Source: Planctomycetales bacterium
GTDB lineage: Bacteria; Planctomycetota; Phycisphaerae; SM23-33
Direction: 5' to 3'
Assembly (NCBI GenBank): GCA_030612725.1
Contig: JAUWNJ010000017.1
Span: 1-64,000, forward strand
Length of the DNA: 64,000 bases
Position numbers and translations under genes: made by a program. Under the pieces are notes generated by a model, which saw only the letters and a list, made by a program, of their open reading frames with translations, searched no databases and was not told the DNA's origin. Below are positions 46,700 through 55,284 of this stretch, piece by piece (position 1 is the first letter of the stretch; every line of letters begins with the position of its first letter).

Positions 46700-46904
46700 T
46701 TATAGAGTAGAGAAGTTTGAGGCGGTTCCCTGTTGCCGGTATTTGCAACGCTTGCGGCGCGGGGGGGCTGTCGCTCGTTTTCGCTCGCTCAGAAGCACTT
46801 CGTTTATGCTTGAGACGGCTTGTCATGGATGGATTTATGTGTGGCTCGTGACGGATCGTTAATCATGCTCATGTTAATAACTTTAACCTTAGGAGGAAAA
46901 AGTT

Positions 46905-48374
46905 ATGAAATGCTCATTGCTCGGAAAAGTTTTTATCCCGCTCGTCGCGGCTGTTCTGATAATGCCTCTGGGAGCCGGCGCAACGCCGACTGAACCGAAC
47001 CCGGACGGATACTGCAGGGATCTCAGGACCAACTACGTCAAGACCTGGCACATCTACAACGACGACCAGCTTGACGGTGTTCTCAATCCCGGCGACACGG
47101 AAATCGGTACTTTCGAGAACTGGTGGACACCGGCGTCGAGCCACTCGCAGCACAACATGAGTCCCGACGGTGGCGGCTTCACCTATGCCCCGGACGACGA
47201 CATCAACTCCAGCCCAATCAACTACGCCTCGCACGAAGCCGGCAAAGAAGATTATTGGCTTGGGCAGACGCCGATGGACAAAAACAAAAACACCATTCAG
47301 TTCTACATGACCTACAGCCAATTCGACAACAACGACTGGAAGGCGGGACATTTTTATTCGGCAGATCCGACGGCCCAGGCAATTGTCGAGCAGCGGCATG
47401 AAACCCGCAACGGATGGGCGTTTGGTTGGACATCGCACTCGCAGGAAGACAGCCCCACCAACCCGCAGACCTACGCGGGTTTTGTTGATATGGACATATT
47501 CGTCCATAACGGCAGGGGGTTGAACCCCGCTGCCGACGGCAGCATCGACGGTGGCGGAACGGTCTATGGAGGTGTGTTCGGAAAAAGTTATTCCAACCCC
47601 CAGGTCTCTGTCAGTAACGACATCAGCCCCAAAGCGATAGACGGCGTAGGAGCCCCCCCGGCTGACTTCAGGTACCATCCTCCGGTGTTTGATGAGGTTA
47701 CTGGGACGTATTCATGGGCAGAAAACGCGACGCGGATGACCGCCAACGGTTATACCGCCGCCGACCTTGTTGACATCATCAACTCGATGGAAATCGAGGA
47801 ACGTGTCGCACTCGGCCTGGGCGCAGGCGACGTGGTATGGGGCAACCGACGCCCGAGCGAGATATTGGCCAACCTGGTCGATCACAACGGTAACCCGTAC
47901 CTCTACGCCGATGCCTTCCTGGATAATTCTTTCTATCACGACGGAGCCTCCGACGGCGGGGTTGTCGCAGGCCTGGCCGGTGAAAGCGATTATGATTTCC
48001 AGCAGAACAACTGGGGCGACCAGCAGGTAATCCGCATCGACATCTCGGAAGCGACGCTCAGGGGCGGAGAAGGCGGTGGAAACATCGACGAGATAGTCAT
48101 TTGGGACTTCGGCCAATCCGACAGCTCCACGTGGGGCAGCAGCACCGGCGACCAGGTCAACCCAACGCCCATTATCTTCGGTGTTGACCTTACCCAGACC
48201 GTCGCACACGGGCAGATATATTATGACGCTGCGAGCGGACGCATCTACTTCCCGGAGAATCGCATCTACATCGCACAGGTTACGATTCCCATTCCCGAAC
48301 CTGCCAGCCTGGCGCTGTTGGCGACAGGGGCAATCGGACTGTTGATCAGACGCCGAAGAACGGCGATACGATAA
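46905..48374 (+). CDS. PEP-CTERM sorting-domain protein
   Basis: Signal peptide; C-terminal PIPEPASLALLATGAIGLLIRRRRTAIR; aggagg RBS. Confidence 0.9.
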   Translation: MKCSLLGKVFIPLVAAVLIMPLGAGATPTEPNPDGYCRDLRTNYVKTWHIYNDDQLDGVLNPGDTEIGTFENWWTPASSHSQHNMSPDGGGFTYAPDDDINSSPINYASHEAGKEDYWLGQTPMDKNKNTIQFYMTYSQFDNNDWKAGHFYSADPTAQAIVEQRHETRNGWAFGWTSHSQEDSPTNPQTYAGFVDMDIFVHNGRGLNPAADGSIDGGGTVYGGVFGKSYSNPQVSVSNDISPKAIDGVGAPPADFRYHPPVFDEVTGTYSWAENATRMTANGYTAADLVDIINSMEIEERVALGLGAGDVVWGNRRPSEILANLVDHNGNPYLYADAFLDNSFYHDGASDGGVVAGLAGESDYDFQQNNWGDQQVIRIDISEATLRGGEGGGNIDEIVIWDFGQSDSSTWGSSTGDQVNPTPIIFGVDLTQTVAHGQIYYDAASGRIYFPENRIYIAQVTIPIPEPASLALLATGAIGLLIRRRRTAIR

Positions 48375-48399
48375 AGCGGAAAAAAAAGCAATTAGAGCG

Positions 48400-48437
48400 A
48401 CAAGCGGCTCGGGGAAAACCTGGGCCGCTTGTTTTTT
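48400..48437 (+). terminator. Rho-independent terminator
   Basis: ACAAGCGGC/GCCGCTTGT then TTTTTT. Confidence 0.85.
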
Positions 48438-48445
48438 ATACGTTG

Positions 48446-48655
48446 CTACGCGACGTATTCCACTAACAACCAGAATGCCACTGCCAGGGACACCAAACCC
48501 ACGAAGATATATGCCCACAGGCTCAGGATTTGCAGCGGTAGTTGCCTGATGTACTTAACGCGAATGGTTTTATAAACCACAGCCAGCACCATGCACAATG
48601 GCAGGACCAACCATATGTGGTCAGCGCCCATCTGGATGGGGTGTTTGAATATCAC
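48446..48655 (-). CDS. Small membrane protein
   Basis: Two predicted TM segments; overlaps upstream gene start. Confidence 0.5.
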   Translation of the reverse strand: MIFKHPIQMGADHIWLVLPLCMVLAVVYKTIRVKYIRQLPLQILSLWAYIFVGLVSLAVAFWLLVEYVA

Positions 48656-49200
48656 GCCTCTTCCTCTTCCCGTTTTTTGCGCGCAGGTTCGCCGGCGCTT
48701 CCCATCGTAGCCAGCATTACCGCGTCAAAGATACACATCAGGTTCAACATTCCGGCGACGCCCGCGTAGGCCCGAGCGACGACGCTGGAGGGGTAACTGA
48801 GGTTCAGTCCCTCATCCACCAGCGCCTGTTTGTAAGTTTGCCACCACTTCCCGTTCAGGTGTGGGTTCCGGCGCGTTGCCGGTGGCGGGGTGGGCGTCCT
48901 TAACCGGTCGTCTTTAAAGTTGTCGGTAATCATCCGACGGTATTGTTCCTGGCGATACCATGCCGACACGCCCGAAACGCCTGTACACATATGGGCGGTG
49001 AACCACCAACGCTCGCGCAGAGGTTCGACGGTGAATATCCCGCCAAAAGCGACACCCGTCCAGAACAGTCCGTTGATGCAGACGCAGATAATGATCCCGC
49101 GAAGCGTTCGCTTGAGATAAACGTGCCCCGCGCCGGGAATCAACCATGCCAGTATCCCGGCGATAAAAGGCGCAAAGTGATTTTGACGACGATTCGACAT
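48652..49200 (-). CDS. Conserved multi-TM protein
   Basis: FIAGILAWLIPGAGHVYLKRTLRGIIICVCINGLF. Confidence 0.65.
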   Translation of the reverse strand: MSNRRQNHFAPFIAGILAWLIPGAGHVYLKRTLRGIIICVCINGLFWTGVAFGGIFTVEPLRERWWFTAHMCTGVSGVSAWYRQEQYRRMITDNFKDDRLRTPTPPPATRRNPHLNGKWWQTYKQALVDEGLNLSYPSSVVARAYAGVAGMLNLMCIFDAVMLATMGSAGEPARKKREEEEA

Positions 49201-49219
49201 ACGCTTCTACCTGTTTAAC

Positions 49220-49391
49220 TAGGCTCTGTCTGAAAAGTATTTCAGACAGGCTTTCAGCGTTCAGCATTCAGCGGTCAGCAAAAGACAAAACAACAAAGTC
49301 CACACCTGACCACTTGTTGTTTCTTCATCTTTTGCTGATTGCTGATTGCTGAACGCTTTGAGGCGATGTCTGACTTTTCAGACAGAGCCTA
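49220..49391. mobile_element. MITE-like element, 18-bp perfect TIRs, TA at both ends
   Basis: aggctctgtctgaaaagt at 49221-49238 and its exact reverse complement at 49373-49390, flanked by TA. Confidence 0.8.
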
Positions 49392-49439
49392 AGACGCAAT
49401 GTCGCCCAGAAGCGGCCGGATGTCAAGCGATATAACAGA

Positions 49440-49486
49440 CAGGGACCAGGGACTTGGGACTTGGGACTAGGAAAAACAGAAAGAAC
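49440..49486 (+). repeat. Family A repeat
   Basis: cagggaccagggacttgggacttgggactaggaaaaacag. Confidence 0.85.
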
Positions 49487-49493
49487 GGAACCA

Positions 49494-49530
49494 GCAATCC
49501 ACAATCCGCAATCCACAATCCGCAATCAGT
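49494..49530. repeat. cagcaatccacaatccgcaatcc tandem repeat (family B)
   Basis: Similar units at 4527-4548, 17815-17876 and 49325-49350. Confidence 0.7.
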
Positions 49531-50746
49531 CCGCGATGTCCATCGTCAGTACGGTAACGTCGTCGTCTCGCCGACCGGCCTGGCGGTGTTCGTCAATTAG
49601 TCCGGTAAGTCGGAAAAGCATCTGTTCGACTGGGAGGCTGCGGAGACCTTGGAGGACATTTGCCAGGGTCGATACGCTCGGTTCGGCTTCGACTTCGCTC
49701 ATGACCTTCGGCGACGAATCGGAAGCGAGCATTTCTTCAGCGCCGTCAGAGAAGACGATCAGCCGATGTCCCGGATGGAGGCGAATTTCCTGCTGGTCGA
49801 AGGTTTCTTCGGGGAAAACGCCCAGTAGTGCTCCGACGGAATCGAGTTGTTCGGCGTTACCGTCGGTGTCGAACAGCAGCGGGTTGGGATGACCGCCACG
49901 GGCGTATTGCAAAAGGAGGTTTTCGGTATCAATGATTCCATAAACAGCCGTACAGAACTGGCATGAACTGAGGTTCTGTTCGCAGATGTCGCTGTTCAGA
50001 CCGGTCAGGGCCTCGCCCGGCGGGATGATTTCGTATCGATTGCCGTCGATCCGTTTGGTTTGCAGGGCTTTTTTGATGAACATGGTCAGAAGCGCAGCCG
50101 GCATACCGTGCCCGACAACGTCCGCGACGTAAAAGCCGATATGGGTTTCGTCCAGACGGAAAACGTCGTATATGTCGCCGCTGACCCAACTGGCGGGGCG
50201 GAACAAGGCTGCGAAACGCACGGGTCCGACTTTCGGAAGCGAACGCGGCATGAAGTCGCGTTGAAGCCTCGCCGCCAGACGCATCTCTTCGTCTAACTGT
50301 TCAAAGTTTCCGGCAGCGCCGACGCCGAGAGATCTCACTGCCGCCACGTCTGAACGGAGGTGGGAAATTACCGGCTGGAGGGCGGCGGCGGATTCGATTC
50401 GTGCGGAAAGTTCGCCCGGCGCCGCGTCCGGGTCGGCGATAATGAACTGTCCCCTGCGGTTGGAAAGACAGTTTTCCAGACCCATAACCGTCGGAAGGAG
50501 CACGACAGCCACCGCTCCCGTGCGATCAATCCGGTCCAGGAGTTCCGACATGCGCTTCGCGTCGAGTGGTTCATCAGTCGGTGGGGCTATCAGGACGATT
50601 TCGGTATCGTCGAATTGTTGCGGGTGTGGGTGTGGCGAATCGCAGGCGATTACGTCCCATTTTCCGTCGAGTGCCGAGGAGACGTTTTCGGGCATATCCC
50701 CAGGCCCGAACCAGAGTAGTTTATGTTTTTCCGCCACTGGAACCAT
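49526..50746 (-). CDS. SpoIIE/RsbU-like PP2C phosphatase
   Basis: LAARLQRDFMPRSLPKVGPVRFAALFRPASWVSGDIYDVFRLDETHIGFYVADVVGHGMPAALLTM. Confidence 0.9.
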   Translation of the reverse strand: MVPVAEKHKLLWFGPGDMPENVSSALDGKWDVIACDSPHPHPQQFDDTEIVLIAPPTDEPLDAKRMSELLDRIDRTGAVAVVLLPTVMGLENCLSNRRGQFIIADPDAAPGELSARIESAAALQPVISHLRSDVAAVRSLGVGAAGNFEQLDEEMRLAARLQRDFMPRSLPKVGPVRFAALFRPASWVSGDIYDVFRLDETHIGFYVADVVGHGMPAALLTMFIKKALQTKRIDGNRYEIIPPGEALTGLNSDICEQNLSSCQFCTAVYGIIDTENLLLQYARGGHPNPLLFDTDGNAEQLDSVGALLGVFPEETFDQQEIRLHPGHRLIVFSDGAEEMLASDSSPKVMSEVEAEPSVSTLANVLQGLRSLPVEQMLFRLTGLIDEHRQAGRRDDDVTVLTMDIAD

Positions 50747-50843
50747 TCGCGCACACCCTGCCGGTACCGATAGTTACATCGACCCGGAGAGCACGCGCCT
50801 TTAACAACCCTGCAAACTTGCGAAGATACAAACCTTACAGGGT

Positions 50844-51302
50844 TCAGGCTTTTGTCGCCTGGCGTGATTTGCTGCGTTGTGCGCTGCGGGGTTTCCGGCG
50901 GTCGATGTAGGCTGTGGCGGCTTTGGTTAGCAGACCTGAACGGGTTTCGTTTTCAACTTCGGCGAATCGGTCCACCGCATCAAGTATCCGCCGAGGCATA
51001 GTGATATTGATCCGCTTGGCCTCTACTCGCAAACTCGACGGTGAAATGGAAACTACCGCCCATATCCCACCCTTGAATTCACGCTTGCCCTTATAATCCT
51101 CAATCCGGCCTGGCTTGGGGATGACCTGTCCGTCCTCGATTAGACCTTCCAAATGTAATTCAATGGCTTCCTGAGCCATTGCGATTGCTTCATCGAGTGT
51201 GCCGCCCGCACTGAAGCAGCCCGGAAGATCGGGAACAGTTACGCCGTAATCCGAGTCCTTGTCTTTATGAATGACGATTGGGTAGTTCATTTCCTGCTCC
51301 AT
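50844..51302 (-). CDS. HicB-like antitoxin with C-terminal RHH-type region
   Basis: YGVTVPDLPGCFSAGGTLDEAIAMAQEAIELHLEGL; ITMPRRILDAVDRFAE. Confidence 0.8.
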   Translation of the reverse strand: MEQEMNYPIVIHKDKDSDYGVTVPDLPGCFSAGGTLDEAIAMAQEAIELHLEGLIEDGQVIPKPGRIEDYKGKREFKGGIWAVVSISPSSLRVEAKRINITMPRRILDAVDRFAEVENETRSGLLTKAATAYIDRRKPRSAQRSKSRQATKA

Positions 51303-51339
51303 CCTGCCTGTTTCATGATGGCTTTAAACGGGTGTAGAT

Positions 51340-51561
51340 TCAACGAAGCCGGATGAATTCCTCTACTGTCATTCCGGAAGACCGAATGAGTGATCGCAGT
51401 GTGCCTGGGGCAAGTTCTTTGTGTTGCGGAACCGAAAGGCTTGCGATGTGTCCGGGCTTGAGCATGACGACGTGGCTACCTCGTTGACGAGCCACCCGCC
51501 AACCCGCACGCTCGAAACGTTTTACGGTCTGCTTTCCCGATATTACGGGCAGTTTCGGCAT
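51340..51561 (-). CDS. hicA: HicA-like toxin
   Basis: ISGKQTVKRFERAGWRVARQRGSHVVMLKPG...VPQHKELAPGTLRSLIRSSGMTVEEF. Confidence 0.9.
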   Translation of the reverse strand: MPKLPVISGKQTVKRFERAGWRVARQRGSHVVMLKPGHIASLSVPQHKELAPGTLRSLIRSSGMTVEEFIRLR

Positions 51562-51767
51562 CAGACCGCGACCTCTACCTCACGAATGGCTACGGTCAAA
51601 GGCATACCGGCCTCGGCACGGGTTTCCAGGCAGGCGCCAATGGCCTCACGTATGTTCGCCAGGGCATCTTCTTCCGTCTTGCCCTGCGAAACACAGCCGG
51701 GGATAGACGGACACTCCGCGACGACCATACCTGTTTCGTCTCGCTCAAGAGTTACGATTAGTTTCAT
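51561..51767 (-). CDS. hicB: HicB-like antitoxin
   Basis: VVAECPSIPGCVSQGKTEEDALANIREAI; overlaps hicA by 1 nt. Confidence 0.9.
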   Translation of the reverse strand: MKLIVTLERDETGMVVAECPSIPGCVSQGKTEEDALANIREAIGACLETRAEAGMPLTVAIREVEVAV

Positions 51768-51879
51768 CTGATATCACCTCAATACAATTCTATCGACGTA
51801 ACCGTCGGGAGGTCAAGTTATACCTTGTCGAAAGTGTGGCTTTCAAGATTGTGCGACAGGCGGTATAATGCCGCACGTT

Positions 51880-52179
51880 ATGACGTCCGAAGTGAAAATT
51901 GACAAAGAGAAGATAGCCGAATTCTGTCGCAGGAATCACATACGTCGGCTTGCGTTTTTTGGTTCGGTCCTTCGGGACGATTTTGGCCCCGACAGCGATG
52001 TGGACGTGCTCGTGGAGTTCGAGACCGGCCACGTGCCGGGGCTGGCGTTTTTTGGGATGGAATTGGAACTGTCAGAAATCATAGGCCGGAAAGTCGATCT
52101 CAATACTCCCAATTTCCTGAGCCGGTATTTTCGAGATGACGTGGAGGCCTCAGCCGAGGTGCAATATGTTGCAGGATGA
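51880..52179 (+). CDS. MNT-type minimal nucleotidyltransferase
   Basis: [25 protein letters not shown] (GSxxR, DxD). Confidence 0.9.
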   Translation: MTSEVKIDKEKIAEFCRRNHIRRLAFFGSVLRDDFGPDSDVDVLVEFETGHVPGLAFFGMELELSEIIGRKVDLNTPNFLSRYFRDDVEASAEVQYVAG

Positions 52180-52222
52180 GGATAGAATTCGTCTTCGACA
52201 TATGCCCATCCTTCGGCCTTGA
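52166..52222 (+). pseudogene. Truncated HEPN-domain partner of MNT
   Basis: [13 protein letters not shown] then PILRP*; HEPN-like N-terminus cut short. Confidence 0.6.
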
Positions 52223-52236
52223 GGCGCCGGCGGCGT

Positions 52237-53724
52237 TTACCGCACTGGGATGTGTTTGACGCGATAGAGCGAATTATCCTTCCATGCCAGGTATTCCAGG
52301 ACGCCATCAGGACCGAACGTCAGGCCGTTCATCTCGATATTGTCGTACTCCGCGCTCGCCTGACCATCCACCACCATGAAATACTTCACCAACTGCTTCG
52401 CGCCCTTCCGCTTCCAGGCCACATACGCCACTCGCTTGGAGTCGGGGCTGAATATCATAAAGGAGGTGATTCCGGTATACTCCGTGCCCGCCTTGCCGTC
52501 CACCACCACAAACTCCTTCGTGTTCTTCCTGGCATGATACATCAGTCGCTTTCCGTCGGGGCTGAAGACCGGCGAGTGTCCTCCGTCGCTGTACTTTGCC
52601 TTCTTGCCGTCCACCACCACACCCAATTTCTCACCCTTCTTCCAGGCCCTATACGCCACATGCTTGGAGTCGGGGCTAAATACCAGGCGGTTTCCATAGA
52701 TGCCGTCGTACTCCGCGCTTTCCTTACCGTCCACCACCGCCACCAACTTCTTCTTGTTCTTCTTCCAGGCCTGATACACCACGCGTTTGGAGTCGGGGCT
52801 GAACATACAGTAGTGGATGCTGTCGTACTCCGCGCTCCCCTCCTTGCCGTCCACCACCACAAATCGCTTCGCGCCCTTCTTGGCCCAATACGCCACGCGT
52901 TTGGAGTCGGGGCTGAAGATACAGTGGCCGATTCCGTTGTACTCTGTGCTCTCCTTGCCGTTCACCACCATCAACCATTTCGTGCCCTTCTTGGCCGCAT
53001 ACGCCATACGCTTGGAGTCGGGGCTGAAGATCTGGATACGGACTTCGTTATACTCCGCGACTTCCTTACCGTCCACCACCACGAACCATTTCACGCCCTT
53101 CTTGGCCGCATACGCCACGCGTTTGGAGTCGGGGCTGAAGAGTAGGGAGAACACAGGCATGCCGTCGTACTCCGCACCCTCCTTTCCGTCCACCACCACC
53201 ACCAACTTTTCGCCCTTCCTGGCAACATACGCCACGCGCTTACCGTCGGGGCTGAGAGGCAGGCGGCCAAAGCAACGTGTCTCGATGTTATCGTACTCCG
53301 CGCCCTCCTTTCCGTTCACCACCATCAACCACTTCCCGCCCCTCTTGGCAGGATACGCCAAGTGCTTTCCGTCGGGGCTGAAGAACAGACAGCCCAAAGG
53401 GATTTTGTCGTACGCCGCGCTCGTCCGACCTTCAACGACGACATGTACCTTCTGACCCTTGGTTGTGATGTAAGCCCAATGGCGGCCATTTTGACTGAAA
53501 TGAAGCATCGGCACCACCGGCCCCAGGCGAGTTTCCTGAATCTTGTATGTGATGGTCGGGGCGATGGTCGGTTTGCCGGTCGGCTGGGCGGATGCCGTTG
53601 CGATCAGGCCGATTATGGCCGCTGTCCAAACGACAATTCGGTTCGCGGCGTTCATTTGCTGACTCCTTGATATGGTTTCACGATTTTCATTGTCAGGCCG
53701 ACGGGTGTTCCAGACTACCCGCAC
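52237..53724 (-). CDS. PD40/TolB-like beta-propeller repeat protein
   Basis: About ten SPDSKRVAYxAKKGxKxxVVVDGKExAEYD repeats; signal peptide. Confidence 0.85.
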   Translation of the reverse strand: MRVVWNTRRPDNENRETISRSQQMNAANRIVVWTAAIIGLIATASAQPTGKPTIAPTITYKIQETRLGPVVPMLHFSQNGRHWAYITTKGQKVHVVVEGRTSAAYDKIPLGCLFFSPDGKHLAYPAKRGGKWLMVVNGKEGAEYDNIETRCFGRLPLSPDGKRVAYVARKGEKLVVVVDGKEGAEYDGMPVFSLLFSPDSKRVAYAAKKGVKWFVVVDGKEVAEYNEVRIQIFSPDSKRMAYAAKKGTKWLMVVNGKESTEYNGIGHCIFSPDSKRVAYWAKKGAKRFVVVDGKEGSAEYDSIHYCMFSPDSKRVVYQAWKKNKKKLVAVVDGKESAEYDGIYGNRLVFSPDSKHVAYRAWKKGEKLGVVVDGKKAKYSDGGHSPVFSPDGKRLMYHARKNTKEFVVVDGKAGTEYTGITSFMIFSPDSKRVAYVAWKRKGAKQLVKYFMVVDGQASAEYDNIEMNGLTFGPDGVLEYLAWKDNSLYRVKHIPVR

Positions 53725-53744
53725 GACGGAATAAGTGTTCCCTC

Positions 53745-54200
53745 TTACGGAACCCCGACGGGCAGGACGACCTTGTCGCCGGGCTTTATGTCGAGTTGCT
53801 TGAAAGTTCCGGCTGCGACTTCGAGGGCGTATTGGGCGGGGTGTACACTGGGGTAACGAACAGTGGCCTTCTTCGGGTCTTTTTCGACCGCCATGGTGTA
53901 GATTTTGACGATTATGCCGTCGCTGGAGATGAATGCTATGTCGATACTTGCCCGGCAGTTGAGCATGTGGAAGGTCCGCACCTCTTCACGCGGGAAGACG
54001 AATAACATTCCGGTTCCCTCGGGTATTTCGTCCCTGTCGGCCAGGCCTTGGCGGAGGGTTTGCTCGTCGTCGGCGATTTCCACGCGCCAGACGTGCTCGC
54101 CTATGCGTACCTGAGGCCGGCTTGATTCACCGGAGCAATTACACGACGAAAGCAGCAGAAGCGGGAAAAACGCAATCCATAATGTAAGGTTTTTCAGCAT
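53745..54200 (-). CDS. DUF192 family lipoprotein
   Basis: VEIADDEQTLRQGLADRDEIPEGTGMLFVFP, CRASIDIAFISSDGIIVKI; lipobox SSCNC. Confidence 0.85.
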   Translation of the reverse strand: MLKNLTLWIAFFPLLLLSSCNCSGESSRPQVRIGEHVWRVEIADDEQTLRQGLADRDEIPEGTGMLFVFPREEVRTFHMLNCRASIDIAFISSDGIIVKIYTMAVEKDPKKATVRYPSVHPAQYALEVAAGTFKQLDIKPGDKVVLPVGVP

Positions 54201-54204
54201 GATG

Positions 54205-55284
54205 TTATTTTTCGTCGTCGTGCCGATCGAAGATCCGCCTGGGCGGACGACGGTTAAACGCATTTTGGGTTTCGGCGATTACTTGTTCCGGTTTGATTAG
54301 TTGCATACAGGTATTGTGTCGGCATTGTCGTTTGAGGCATCCGGCGCATGGGATGTCGGCGACGATGGCCTGTCCCAGCGGGCCGATCGGGCCTGTACGT
54401 TCCGGGCGCGTCGGGCCTATGAGTGTTACGAACGGCGTACCGACGGCAGGTGCGATGAAGTTGGCTGACGAGTCGCAGCAGACGACGGCTCCGGCTGACG
54501 CAATCAGGGCGACGACCTGCGGCAGCGTCGTCTGTCCCGCCATGTTGAGCACCTTCGAGTTGTCGCCGGTGAGGTCGTCGCACAGTTCCCGCTCGGCGTC
54601 GGAGCCGGTCAATACTATCGGGACTTCGCGGGACAATTCGGCCACTACCTTCCGCCAGTGGCGCTGCGGGTATAACTTGGTCGCCCATCGAGTCCCCGGA
54701 GCGATTAGAAGATACTGGTCGGGGGCGAGATTATGTTCAGCCATGAACGATTCGACGAAGGCGTGTGCCTCTTGCGTAACGGTCAGCGTGAGGTCGTTTT
54801 CATCGGCATCTATTCCCAGTTCCCTGACGAGGGCGATATTGCGGGCGATTGTATGTTCGGCCTGGACGGTAATCGGATGCGTGTAGAAGATGCCGGCGAA
54901 TTCGCGGGCGTCGGCGAAGCCCGCCCGAACGGTAGCGCCGGTAACTCGTGCGAAAAATCCGCTGCGGAAGAGTCCCTGAAGGTCGATAACCCAGTCGAAT
55001 CGCCGCCGGCGGAGGTCCCGGCAGAAGGTGATGAAATCTCTCGTGGGGCCTGGACTTCGTCCGATTCGCCCGAACCGTCGTCGGTCGAAGAGGATTATTT
55101 CGTCCAGACCGACCTGCCCGTCGATGATCGGCGCGCATCCCGGCGTTACCATCCAGGCGATATGTGCGTGCGGGAAGGTCCGCTTCATCCCGGCAAGGAC
55201 AGGCAATGCCGAGACCACGTCGCCCAGGCTTGAGGGTTTGAGTATGAGCACCTTCTTCGGTATGGGTAAATCCGGCGCGGTCAC
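54205..55284 (-). CDS. Glycosyltransferase family 9 (heptosyltransferase-like)
   Basis: KVLILKPSSLGDVVSALPVLAGMKRTFPHAHIAWM; GTG start overlapping upstream stop (GTGA). Confidence 0.9.
   Translation of the reverse strand: MTAPDLPIPKKVLILKPSSLGDVVSALPVLAGMKRTFPHAHIAWMVTPGCAPIIDGQVGLDEIILFDRRRFGRIGRSPGPTRDFITFCRDLRRRRFDWVIDLQGLFRSGFFARVTGATVRAGFADAREFAGIFYTHPITVQAEHTIARNIALVRELGIDADENDLTLTVTQEAHAFVESFMAEHNLAPDQYLLIAPGTRWATKLYPQRHWRKVVAELSREVPIVLTGSDAERELCDDLTGDNSKVLNMAGQTTLPQVVALIASAGAVVCCDSSANFIAPAVGTPFVTLIGPTRPERTGPIGPLGQAIVADIPCAGCLKRQCRHNTCMQLIKPEQVIAETQNAFNRRPPRRIFDRHDDEK

Noticed and set aside
4471-49530. Family A/B repeats considered as CRISPR arrays
   Set aside because: No regular repeat-spacer architecture, no cas genes; units are dispersed singly between genes.
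51936-52307. Minus-strand 123-aa ORF over the MNT gene
   Set aside because: Antisense to the conserved nucleotidyltransferase motifs; no recognisable family.
52219-53455. Plus-strand ORFs of 308 and 212 aa with regular LAVHHH / SLPSTTT repeats
   Set aside because: Antisense shadows of the PD40 repeat gene on the minus strand.
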